This document shows positions 14,563 through 22,024 of a stretch of DNA of 32,838 nt, piece by piece. A model generated the notes under the pieces. It was not told the origin of the DNA and did not search any database. It saw nothing but the letters and a program-made list of their open reading frames with translations. The position numbers and the translations under genes are program-made. How positions within the stretch are numbered: the first letter of the stretch is position 1; the number at the start of each line of letters is the position of its first letter. The DNA is from Burkholderiales bacterium. Lineage in GTDB: Bacteria > Pseudomonadota > Gammaproteobacteria > Burkholderiales > Ga0077523. The stretch is from the NCBI GenBank assembly GCA_019747905.1, contig JAIEQG010000159.1, positions 1 to 32,838 of the forward strand, in the 5' to 3' direction.

Positions 14563-15984
14563 ATGAAGACCAACCTGAAACGCATCGTCGCCGCCCTGGC
14601 TCTGGCCGGCGTGATCGGCGGCGGCTATCAGCTCGTCGCATCGGAATCGCACGACCTCCAACTCGTCGAACCCGCCCGTGCGGCTGCCACGACCACCGTT
14701 TCCAATCCGGTAGCGTTGCCCGACTTCGCCAGCATAGCTGCGCAGCATGGGCCAGCGGTCGTCAACGTCAGTGTCGTCGGCAAGGCCAGCGCCGCCAGCG
14801 ACGACGACGACAACGGCCTCCCGCCTTTCTTTCGTCGCTTCGCCCCCGGTCCGCAGCAACCCCGCCAGGGCCTGGGATCCGGGTTCATCGTCGGCAGCGA
14901 CGGCGTGATCCTCACCAACGCGCACGTCGTGGACGGCGCGCAGGAAGTCACGGTCCGCCTCACCGATCGGCGCGAGTTCACGGCCAAGGTGATCGGCGCG
15001 GACAAGCAGACCGACGTCGCCGTGCTGCGCATCGACGCTCGCGATCTGCCGACGGTGAAGCTCGGCGACGCCCGCAACGCGCGCGTCGGCGATTGGGTAC
15101 TCGCGATCGGGTCTCCTTACGGTCTCGCCAATACCGTGACCGCCGGCATCGTCAGCGCCAAGAGCCGCGCGTTACCGAACGAAACCTATGTGCCTTTCCT
15201 GCAGACCGACGTGGCGGTCAATCCCGGCAATTCCGGCGGCCCGCTGTTCAACACGGCCGGCGAAGTGATCGGGATCAACTCGCAGATCTTCAGCCGCACC
15301 GGTGGCTACCAGGGCTTGTCGTTCGCGATTCCCATCGAGGTGGCGAACCAGGTGAAGGACCAGATCCTCGCGACCGGCAAGGTGACGCGCGGCTTCCTCG
15401 GCGTCACGGTGCAGGACGTCACGCAGGGATTGGCCGATTCCTTCGGCCTGAAGCGTCCGGAGGGTGCGCTGGTAAGCGACGTCTCGGCCGGGAGCCCGGC
15501 CCAGAAAGCCGGGCTGGAACCGGGCGACGTGATCATGCAGGTCGGCGACGATCCGGTGACCACGTCGACCGAACTGCCGGCGCAGATCGCGCGGATGCAA
15601 CCCGGCTCCCATGCGACGCTGAAGGTCTGGCGCAAGGGCGACGTGCGGTCGGTGGATGTGACGCTGGCCGCGCTGCCGACGGACCGGGTAGCGCTGGGCA
15701 AAACCGAATCGGCGGGCGGCGGCAAGCTGGGCGTGGATGTTCGCCCCCTGTCGCCCGGCGAACGCAGCCAGAGCGGCCTCTCCGGCGGGCTGGTGGTGCA
15801 GGACGTCGACGGGCCCGCAGCGCGCGCCGGAATCGAGCAGGGCGACGTCATCGTGGCGGTCAACGGCACGCCGGTGAAAACGGTGGAACAGTTGCGTGCG
15901 CTCGTCGCCAAGGCCGGCAAGCACGTCGCGCTGCTCGTTCAGCGCGACGAGGCCCGGATCTTCATCCCGGTACCGCTCGGCTAG
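14563..15984 (+). CDS. degP: DegP/HtrA-family periplasmic serine protease
   Basis: The 473-residue product has an N-terminal hydrophobic export segment (IVAALALAGVIGGGYQLVA), a trypsin-like protease domain and two PDZ domains (about residues 280-370 and 385-470). The catalytic triad is complete: H121 in TNAHVVDG, D151 in DVAVL and S224 in GNSGGPLF. The product degrades or refolds misfolded envelope proteins in the periplasm, as DegP, DegQ and MucD do; which of these it matches best is not decided here. The start ATG at 14563 has GGAG eight bases upstream. It is divergent from the small exported gene and two-component pair and shares their promoter region with the paired CTTAGG-N5-CTTAAG sites. 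A strong terminator follows, so it is probably monocistronic. Confidence 0.93.
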   Translation: MKTNLKRIVAALALAGVIGGGYQLVASESHDLQLVEPARAAATTTVSNPVALPDFASIAAQHGPAVVNVSVVGKASAASDDDDNGLPPFFRRFAPGPQQPRQGLGSGFIVGSDGVILTNAHVVDGAQEVTVRLTDRREFTAKVIGADKQTDVAVLRIDARDLPTVKLGDARNARVGDWVLAIGSPYGLANTVTAGIVSAKSRALPNETYVPFLQTDVAVNPGNSGGPLFNTAGEVIGINSQIFSRTGGYQGLSFAIPIEVANQVKDQILATGKVTRGFLGVTVQDVTQGLADSFGLKRPEGALVSDVSAGSPAQKAGLEPGDVIMQVGDDPVTTSTELPAQIARMQPGSHATLKVWRKGDVRSVDVTLAALPTDRVALGKTESAGGGKLGVDVRPLSPGERSQSGLSGGLVVQDVDGPAARAGIEQGDVIVAVNGTPVKTVEQLRALVAKAGKHVALLVQRDEARIFIPVPLG

Positions 15985-16003
15985 ACGGATCCGCGGAGCC
16001 ATC

Positions 16004-16040
16004 CGAGGGGTACCGCGCAGGCGGTACCCCTCGTCGTTTT
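16004..16040 (+). terminator. Rho-independent terminator of the degP-like gene
   Basis: A perfect 13-bp stem (16004-16016 with 16021-16033) closes a GCAG loop and is followed by TCGTTTT. It begins 20 bases after the stop codon. Confidence 0.9.
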
Positions 16041-16092
16041 CGGGCTTGCGCGCACCGTTCCGGCGCGCCGCCGCACCGCGCCGGTTCGTTCC

Positions 16093-16122
16093 TTGACATG
16101 GAAAATATCCCGCGCTCATACT
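16093..16122 (+). promoter_or_regulatory. Candidate sigma-70 promoter of the flotillin gene
   Basis: A perfect TTGACA (16093-16098) and CATACT (16117-16122, four of six matches) are spaced 18 bases apart. The leader to ATG 16160 would be about 30 bases and includes the purine-rich ribosome site AGAGGGAGAG. Confidence 0.6.
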
Positions 16123-16159
16123 CCTCGCGCTGGTTTCCGGTGAGAGGGAGAGCGTCGCG

Positions 16160-17758
16160 ATGGTCGTGCTCGGTTGGCTTGTCGGTATCGTCATCGCGAT
16201 CATCGCGATCGCGATCATCGTCGTATTCCTGAACCGCTTCTACCGGAAATCCTCGCGCGACGTCGCTTTGGTGCGCACCGGTTTCGGCGGTCAACGCATC
16301 GTGATCTCGGGCGGCTGCCTGGCGCTCCCGTTCCTGCACAAGGTCGACGAGATCAACATGCGCACCATCCGCGTGGAGGTGAAGCGCACCGGCGACAAGT
16401 CGCTCATCACCACCGACCGCATCCGAGTGGACGTGGAACTCGAGTTCTACGTGCGCGTGCTGCCGTCGATAGAGGGCATCGCCACCGCTGCCCAGGCGAT
16501 CGGTTCGCGTTCGTTCAACCCCGAAGGCATCCGCAATCTCCTCGAAGGCCGCTTCGTCGATGCCTTGCAGTCGGTGGCCGCCGCCGAGACCATGGACAGC
16601 CTGCACGAGAAGCGCGGCGAGTTCGTGCGTCACGTAGCCGACATGCTGCGGGAGAACCTGCAGCACAACGGCGTGCTGCTCGATTCGGTCTCGCTCACGC
16701 GGTTGGACCAGGCCTCCTTCGCCGCGCTCGACGAGAACAACGCGTTCAACGCGGTCGGGATGCGCAAGCTGGCCGAGATCATCTCGAGCAACCGCAAGAA
16801 GCGCACGGAGATCGAGGCCGAGGCCGACATCGCGGTGCGCCAGACGCAGCTCGATGCCACCAAGCGCCGCCTGCTGCTCGCCCAGGAAGAAGAGCAGGCG
16901 CAACTCGGCCAGCGCCTCGAGATCGAGAAGGTGAAGGCCGCCACCGAAGCCGAATCCGCCAAGGCCCGCGAGCAGGCCATGGTCGCCACGGAGAATGCCC
17001 GCATCGAGCGCGAGCGCGAGACCAAGGCGTTCGAGATCACCAAGCAGCGCGAGTTGCGCAAGCTCGAGATCGAATCCCAGTTGAACTCCGAGTTGCGCAA
17101 GGTCGACAGCTCGATCCAGCTCGCGAACAAGCACGTGGAAGAAGCGAAGGCGCAGGCGCAGGCCGAGATCGCCCGCACCGAGATCGTGCTCGCCCAGGAA
17201 CACGTGCAGACCGAGCGCGAGCGCGCGGTGGCCGATCGTTCGCGCGAGATCGCGGCGAAGCGCGTCCTCGAAGAAGGCGAAACCGCCGCTGCCAATGCCG
17301 AGACCGAAGCGGCGGTCCTGATCAAGCGCGCGCAGGCCGAGTCCCAGGCGACGCGCGCCCGTGCGGAGGCGGAGCGCGCGCGCCTGCTCGCCGAATCGGA
17401 AGGCGCGGCCGCCCGCATCAAGGCCGAGAACTCGCGCACCGAAAGCCTCATGCACCTCGAGCTGGAACGCTACCGCCTCGACAAGCTGCCCGAGATCGTC
17501 GAGCAGATGATGAAGCCCGCGGAGAAGATCGACAGCATCCGCATCCACCAGGTGAGCGGTTTCCAGGGCGCCCCCGGCCAACCGGGCACGACCACGGTCG
17601 GCGACGGCGGCGCGGCGCGCCCACCGATCAACCAGGTCATGGACAGCATTCTCGGCATGGCGCTGCAACTGCCAGCCCTGAAGAGCATCGGCGAATCCAT
17701 CGGTTACGACTTCTCCGGTGCGCTGCCCAAGTCCGACGACAGCGGCACGAAGGAGTGA
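16160..17758 (+). CDS. yqiK: Flotillin-like SPFH-domain protein, YqiK type
   Basis: The 532-residue protein begins with one membrane helix (WLVGIVIAIIAIAIIVVFL). An SPFH/band-7 domain follows, including RKSSRDVALVRTGFGGQRIV, TIRVEVKRTGDKSLITTDR and a long FVDALQSVAAAETM helix. About 230 residues of charged coiled coil, rich in Glu, Ala, Arg and Gln, lead to a C-terminal segment LPEIVEQMMKPAEKIDSIRI. Length and order agree with E. coli YqiK (about 550 residues), which I recall well. Flotillins form membrane-associated oligomers in functional microdomains and help organise membrane proteins. The gene stands alone after degP with its own promoter and no NfeD-family partner, unlike many bacterial flotillin operons. 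Location beside an envelope protease suggests a shared link to membrane stress, but that is inference. Confidence 0.92.
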   Translation: MVVLGWLVGIVIAIIAIAIIVVFLNRFYRKSSRDVALVRTGFGGQRIVISGGCLALPFLHKVDEINMRTIRVEVKRTGDKSLITTDRIRVDVELEFYVRVLPSIEGIATAAQAIGSRSFNPEGIRNLLEGRFVDALQSVAAAETMDSLHEKRGEFVRHVADMLRENLQHNGVLLDSVSLTRLDQASFAALDENNAFNAVGMRKLAEIISSNRKKRTEIEAEADIAVRQTQLDATKRRLLLAQEEEQAQLGQRLEIEKVKAATEAESAKAREQAMVATENARIERERETKAFEITKQRELRKLEIESQLNSELRKVDSSIQLANKHVEEAKAQAQAEIARTEIVLAQEHVQTERERAVADRSREIAAKRVLEEGETAAANAETEAAVLIKRAQAESQATRARAEAERARLLAESEGAAARIKAENSRTESLMHLELERYRLDKLPEIVEQMMKPAEKIDSIRIHQVSGFQGAPGQPGTTTVGDGGAARPPINQVMDSILGMALQLPALKSIGESIGYDFSGALPKSDDSGTKE

Positions 17759-17909
17759 GGTGACGCGCGCCCCGACAGGCCTTGCGGCCTCGCCCCCCGC
17801 GAGCGGCCGATCCTCCTGCATGATGAGGTGACGTCGAGAATCCGTTCATCGCGCCGACGGCGTTGAATCGTTCCGCATGCATCGTCGGAACAACCACAGG
17901 GAGCAGAAC

Positions 17910-19136
17910 ATGAGGGTTTCAAGGCGGGACTTTCTGGGCGCCACCGGCGCCCTCGCGGTAACTGGCAGTCTCGGGTCGGTCGGAGCTTTCGCCCAGGGCA
18001 AGGACATCCTGTTGGGGTCGGTGCTGGACAACTCCGGCAATCTCGACATCTACGGCAAGCCGATGGTGATGGCCACGACCCTGGCGGTCGAGGAACTGAA
18101 CGCGGCGGGCGGCCTGCTCGGGCGCAAGATCAAGGCGATCCAGTACGACACGCAGTCGGACATCGCCCTCTACACCAAATTCGCGCAGCAGCTCGCGCGC
18201 ACCGACAAGGTGGATGTCGTGCATGGCGGCATCACCTCGGCCTCGCGCGAAGCGATCCGCCAGACCTTCAAGCGCGCCAACACGCTGTACTTCTACAACG
18301 TGCTGTACGAGGGCGGCGTGTGCGACCGCAACTGCGTGGTGACGGGCACGACACCGGCGCAGGCAGTCGAGCCGATCGTCGACTACGCCATGAAGAAGTG
18401 GGGCAACAAGGTCGTGATCCTGGCCGCCGACTACAACTACGGCCAGATCACCGCCAAGTGGCTGCAGTACTACATCAAGGAGCGCAAGGGCACGGTGGCA
18501 TCCACCGACTTCTTCCCGCTCGATGTCGCCGACTTCGGCTCGACCATTGCCAAGATCCAGCAGGCCAGCCCGAACTTCGTGGTGGCGGCATTGGTGGGTG
18601 GCGCGCACATGGCGTTCTTCCGCCAGTGGGCCGCCTCCGGCATGAACAAGAAGATCCCGCTCACGTCCACCACCTTCGGCGTGGGCAACGAACACCTGGC
18701 GCTGTCGCCGGCCGAAGGTGACGGCATCGTCATCGCCGGCAACTACAGCCAGGAAGCGCAGTCGCCCGCCAACCAGGAGTTCCTGGGCCGCTGGAAGAAG
18801 CGCTTCGGCGACACCAAGATCGTGCACGAGATCGCCGTTTCGCAATATCAGGGCATCTACGCCTGGGCCGCGGCAGTGAAGAAGGCCGGTTCCCTCGAGC
18901 GCGAAGCGATGCTGAAGGCGGTCGAGTCCGGCATCTCCATCGAGGGTCCGGCCGGCACGGTCACCATCGATCCGAAGACGCACCACGCCGCCCTCGACAT
19001 CCACCTGATGGAAGTAAAGAACCAGAAACTCACCATCATCAACACGGTGAAGCAGCGGCCGCCGGCGGACACCGCGCAGTACTGCGACCTCATCAAGAAC
19101 CCGAACGACAACAAGCAGTACGAAGTGAAGATCTAG
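17910..19136 (+). CDS. Tat-exported substrate-binding protein, Urt/Fmd amide-type ABC importer
   Basis: The 408-residue product starts with a twin-arginine signal (SRRDFLG at residues 4-10, then a hydrophobic stretch ending near AFAQG). The body is a type I periplasmic binding protein: ILLGSVLDNSGNLDIYG, AVEELNAAGGLLGRKIK and HGGITSASREAIRQTF. The SASREA and YEGGVCDRNCVVTG segments resemble the UrtA/FmdD/AmiC branch, which binds urea, formamide and short amides, rather than classical LivJ. The start at ATG 17910 has GGGAG six bases upstream; an ATG at 17877 is less supported. It is first in a run with two permeases and two ATPases, and amidase domains follow. The import substrate is therefore likely an amide, though this is context-based. 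Confidence 0.88.
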   Translation: MRVSRRDFLGATGALAVTGSLGSVGAFAQGKDILLGSVLDNSGNLDIYGKPMVMATTLAVEELNAAGGLLGRKIKAIQYDTQSDIALYTKFAQQLARTDKVDVVHGGITSASREAIRQTFKRANTLYFYNVLYEGGVCDRNCVVTGTTPAQAVEPIVDYAMKKWGNKVVILAADYNYGQITAKWLQYYIKERKGTVASTDFFPLDVADFGSTIAKIQQASPNFVVAALVGGAHMAFFRQWAASGMNKKIPLTSTTFGVGNEHLALSPAEGDGIVIAGNYSQEAQSPANQEFLGRWKKRFGDTKIVHEIAVSQYQGIYAWAAAVKKAGSLEREAMLKAVESGISIEGPAGTVTIDPKTHHAALDIHLMEVKNQKLTIINTVKQRPPADTAQYCDLIKNPNDNKQYEVKI

Positions 19137-19150
19137 GTCGTCGCGAAGTA

Positions 19151-19174
19151 CGGAGGCGACGCCTGTCGCCTCCG
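19151..19174 (+). repeat. Hairpin between binding-protein and permease genes
   Basis: CGGAGGCGAC and GTCGCCTCCG form a perfect 10-bp stem with a GCCT loop 14 bases after the binding-protein stop, with no T-run. Such hairpins after the binding-protein gene often protect its mRNA so that it is made in excess over the permeases. The rest of the gap to 19215 is C-rich low-complexity sequence. Confidence 0.55.
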
Positions 19175-19215
19175 GCCACACCCCCAGTCCCTAGCCCCCA
19201 GCCCCTTTCCCCACC

Positions 19216-20085
19216 GTGGACTACGCCGCCGTCGTCATCCTCGAGATCCTGTACATGATCTCGTTCATCGCGCTGGTGAGCGCCGGGCTCGCGGTCGTGT
19301 TCGGGATGATGCGTGTCATCAACCTCGCCCACGGCGAGTTCGTCATGCTGGGCGGCTACACGACGCTCGCGTGCCAGCGTGCCGGCATCGACCTCTGGTT
19401 TTCCATGCTGGTGATAGCGCCCATCGTGGTGGGCCTCGTGGGGCTGATCGTCGAGCGGCTGGTCATCCGCTTCCTGTACGGCCGGATGATCGACACCATG
19501 CTGGCCACCTGGGGGCTGTCGCTGCTGCTGATCGGCATCGTCACGCTGATCTTCGGCAGTTCCGCGGTGAACGTGCCCACCCCCATCCCCGGCTACCAGC
19601 TCGGGGCTTACCAGATGGGCGGCTACAACCTGTTCATCATCGGCGTCACCATCGCGCTCTACATCGGCATGTGGCTGGTCCTGCGCTACACGCGCCTGGG
19701 ACTGATCGCCCGCGGTGCCATGCAGAATGCCGACATCGCCTCCGCGCTCGGTTACAACCCGCGCACGGTGTACATGGTGACCTTCACCATCGGTGCCGCG
19801 CTCTCCGGTTTCGCCGGCGGCGTGCTGGCACCGCTCACAGGGCTGTTGCCCGCCTCGGGTGGCGGCTACATCGCCGAGTCCTTCATCGCCGTGATCACCG
19901 GCGGGGCCGGCGCGGTGATCTCCGGCACCCTCGCGAGCTCGGTGCTGTTCGGCACCATCAGCCAGGTCGTGTCCTTCGCTTCCGGGCCGGTGCTGGGTGA
20001 CATCGTCATGCTGGCACTCGCCATCGTGCTGCTGCGGTTGATGCCTACCGGCATCAGCGGCCGCTTCTTCCGGAACAGCCAGTGA
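19216..20085 (+). CDS. ABC importer permease, LivH/UrtB-like
   Basis: The 289-residue protein is a LivH-type permease with about eight membrane helices. It includes the conserved ASAGLAVVFG-like start (VSAGLAVVFGMMRVINLAHGEFVMLGGY), a LGLIARGAMQNADIASALGYN cytoplasmic loop that contacts the ATPase, and ESFIAVITGGAGAVISG near the end. The start appears to be GTG 19216; no good ribosome site precedes it, and the preceding sequence is C-rich, so the start is less certain. It overlaps the next permease gene by four bases (GTGA). Together they form the membrane channel of the amide-type importer. Confidence 0.9.
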   Translation: MDYAAVVILEILYMISFIALVSAGLAVVFGMMRVINLAHGEFVMLGGYTTLACQRAGIDLWFSMLVIAPIVVGLVGLIVERLVIRFLYGRMIDTMLATWGLSLLLIGIVTLIFGSSAVNVPTPIPGYQLGAYQMGGYNLFIIGVTIALYIGMWLVLRYTRLGLIARGAMQNADIASALGYNPRTVYMVTFTIGAALSGFAGGVLAPLTGLLPASGGGYIAESFIAVITGGAGAVISGTLASSVLFGTISQVVSFASGPVLGDIVMLALAIVLLRLMPTGISGRFFRNSQ

Positions 20086-21134
20086 AGTTCTGGCCCTCCA
20101 TCGGCCGGCTGCGCTGGGGCTGGTTCCTGCTCGGCGCGGCCGTGATGCTGCTGTGGCCAGTGTTCTTCGACACCCACACGCCGACCATCCTGCTCGTGTG
20201 GGCGTTGTTCGCGCTGTCGCTCGGACTCATGTGGGGCTACGCCGGGTTGCTGTCGTTCGGCCACACCGCCTACTTCGGCCTGGGCGCGTATGTCTACGCC
20301 ATCTCGGTCGTCAACATCGGCGAGAGTACCGTCCCGTTGCTCCTGGCCATTCTGATACCCGCCATCGTCGCCGCAATCATCGGCGCGATGATGTTCTATG
20401 GGCGCATCAGCGACGTCTACATGGGCGTCATCACGCTGGTGGTGAGTCTCATACTGTTCAAGTTCATGAGCGCCACCGCCGGCGACCAATACGCCATCGG
20501 CGATGCCCGTCTCGGCGGCTTCAACGGGATTCCCGGTTTCGCGGTCCTCAACGTGCCGGGGCTGCCCGACGTTTCGCTCTTCGGCGTGCCCATGTACTAC
20601 GTTGCCGCAGTTGCACTGCTCGGGTGCTACCTCATCAGCCGCTGGCTCCTCGCGCGTTCCTTCGGCCGCGTGCTGGTGGGCATCCGCGAGAACGAAGCGC
20701 GGTGCGAACTGCTGGGCTACAGCGTCCCGGCATACAAGACCGCAATCTTTTCGATCAGCGCCGCCATGGCCGGGCTCGCCGGCTGCCTGTTCGCCAACTG
20801 GGCGGAAATCGTGACTCCCAGCGTGTTCAGCCTGCGCTCGGCCGCGGAAGTCATCATCTGGGTGATCGTCGGCGGCCTCGGGACGCTGGTCGGACCGATC
20901 CTCGGTGCCATCGTCCTGGGCATGCTCAAGCTGCTGCTGAGCGAACAGACCGTCATCGACAATTCGCTCATCCTCGGCTTCATTCTCGTGGTTGTGGTGC
21001 TCGCAATTCCACGCGGCGTCGTGCCCGCGCTGCAAGGCTGGTTCGGCAAGCGCACTCGCATCCGCACGCAGCGTGCGGTGCATGTGCGAGCGCGACGCCG
21101 GGTCGCGGCACCCGCTCCGGGACGGACATCGTGA
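20082..21134 (+). CDS. ABC importer permease, LivM/UrtC-like
   Basis: This 350-residue LivM-type permease has multiple hydrophobic helices. The family motifs are ALSLGLMWGYAGLLSFGHTA near the N-terminus, FGRVLVGIRENEARCELLGY as the coupling loop, and SAAEVIIWVIVGGLGTLVGP near the C-terminus. The start is GTG 20082, inside the stop of the upstream permease, and its own stop overlaps the next ATPase gene by four bases. This shows tight translational coupling. A basic C-terminal tail (TRIRTQRAVHVRARRRVA) extends beyond the last helix. It forms a heterodimeric channel with the LivH-like protein. Confidence 0.9.
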   Translation: MKFWPSIGRLRWGWFLLGAAVMLLWPVFFDTHTPTILLVWALFALSLGLMWGYAGLLSFGHTAYFGLGAYVYAISVVNIGESTVPLLLAILIPAIVAAIIGAMMFYGRISDVYMGVITLVVSLILFKFMSATAGDQYAIGDARLGGFNGIPGFAVLNVPGLPDVSLFGVPMYYVAAVALLGCYLISRWLLARSFGRVLVGIRENEARCELLGYSVPAYKTAIFSISAAMAGLAGCLFANWAEIVTPSVFSLRSAAEVIIWVIVGGLGTLVGPILGAIVLGMLKLLLSEQTVIDNSLILGFILVVVVLAIPRGVVPALQGWFGKRTRIRTQRAVHVRARRRVAAPAPGRTS

Positions 21135-21853
21135 GCGAAGCCGTCGTCGAAACCATCGAACTCACCAAGCGCTTCGGTGGGGTCACAGCGGTGGATCGCG
21201 TGAACTTCCGCCTCGGCGAGCGTGAATTGCGCTGCCTGATCGGCCCGAACGGCGCCGGCAAGAGCACGTTCTTCAAATGCCTCACCGGTCAGTATCCCCT
21301 CGATCACGGCAGCGGACGCATCCTGATCCGCGGCAACGACGTCGGCGGCCTCCGGCCGCACCACATCGTCCGCATGGGTGTCGGCATCAAGACCCAGGTG
21401 CCGTCGGTGATGAACGGGCTCACCGTGATGGAGAACCTGTGGCTCGCCGCGCGCCGCACCCACGGCTGGGACCGATGCGGATCCGAAGTCCAGCGCGTAG
21501 TCGACGAAGTGGGCCTCGGCGACATCGCCCGGCGCACGGTGGGCGAACTGGCCCACGGCCAGCGGCAGATGGTGGAGATCGGCATCGTTCTGGCGCAGGA
21601 GCCCTGGCTGGTGCTGCTCGACGAACCAGCCGCCGGCATCACGGGTGCGGAAGTGGAACGCCTGGTCAACCTCATCGGCCAGATCAACAAGACCGCCTCC
21701 GTGATCGTGGTCGACCACGACATGGAGTTCGTGCGCATGCTGGGAGCGGACATCACCGTGTTCTACCAGGGCGCGGTGCTGACCGAAGGACACGTGGACG
21801 ACGTGCTAGCCGACGCGCGGGTGCGTGAGGTCTACATAGGGAACAGGGCATGA
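21131..21853 (+). CDS. ABC importer ATP-binding protein, LivG/UrtD-like
   Basis: The 240-residue protein has Walker A GPNGAGKST at 38-46, a signature motif LAHGQ at 140-144 and Walker B ending at D164 in LVLLDEPAAGI. The switch histidine is in VVDHDMEF. LAHGQ in place of LSGGQ, and the VEIGIVLAQEPWLVLLDEPAAGI run, are close to the UrtD form (LSHGQ). The GTG start at 21131 overlaps the stop of the LivM-like gene (GTGA). A much longer upstream extension of this frame is only the shadow of the permease gene. It should pair with the UrtE-like domain of the fused protein downstream, from which it is separated by a repeat. Confidence 0.92.
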   Translation: MSEAVVETIELTKRFGGVTAVDRVNFRLGERELRCLIGPNGAGKSTFFKCLTGQYPLDHGSGRILIRGNDVGGLRPHHIVRMGVGIKTQVPSVMNGLTVMENLWLAARRTHGWDRCGSEVQRVVDEVGLGDIARRTVGELAHGQRQMVEIGIVLAQEPWLVLLDEPAAGITGAEVERLVNLIGQINKTASVIVVDHDMEFVRMLGADITVFYQGAVLTEGHVDDVLADARVREVYIGNRA

Positions 21854-21862
21854 ACCGGCGCT

Positions 21863-22024
21863 GCCCCCACCCTAACCCTCCCCCAGCAAAGCTGGGGGAG
21901 GGGACGTACACCCCTTCCCCGGCCGCGCCGAGGATGAAGACCTACACCCTTTCCCCGGCCGCGCCGAGGATGAAGACCTACACCCCTTCCCCCGGCTTTG
22001 CCGGGGGAAGGTTGGGATGGGGGC
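21863..22024. repeat. GC-rich palindromic intergenic repeat, copy 2
   Basis: The outer arms match copy 1 (GCCCCCACCCTAACCCTCCC at the left, GGGATGGGGGC at the right). The inner hairpins CCCCCAGC AAA GCTGGGGG and CCCCCGGC TTT GCCGGGGG also correspond. This copy is longer than copy 1 because of a tandem duplication in the middle. It fills the gap between the UrtD-like gene and the fused ATPase-amidase gene. The ATG at 22017 lies inside its right arm. Confidence 0.85.
21917..21988 (+). repeat. 36-bp tandem duplication inside repeat copy 2
   Basis: Two adjacent 36-base units (21917-21952 and 21953-21988) are identical except at one position, each beginning CCCCGGCCGCGCCGAGGATG. They replace the simple spacer between the two inner hairpins seen in copy 1. 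Confidence 0.9.

Noticed and set aside
15962..17821. Long minus-strand open frame of about 619 codons opposite the flotillin gene
   Set aside because: It is the antisense shadow of a GC-rich coiled-coil gene; its protein is low-complexity Leu/Gly/Arg sequence with no domain, while the plus frame is a clear flotillin.
20153..21130. 5' extension of the UrtD-like frame through the LivM-like gene
   Set aside because: The extension is a shadow of the permease gene; the GTG at 21131 overlaps the permease stop and begins the ATPase homology.
21917..21988. Tandem 36-base units as a CRISPR array
   Set aside because: The two units are directly adjacent with no spacers between them.
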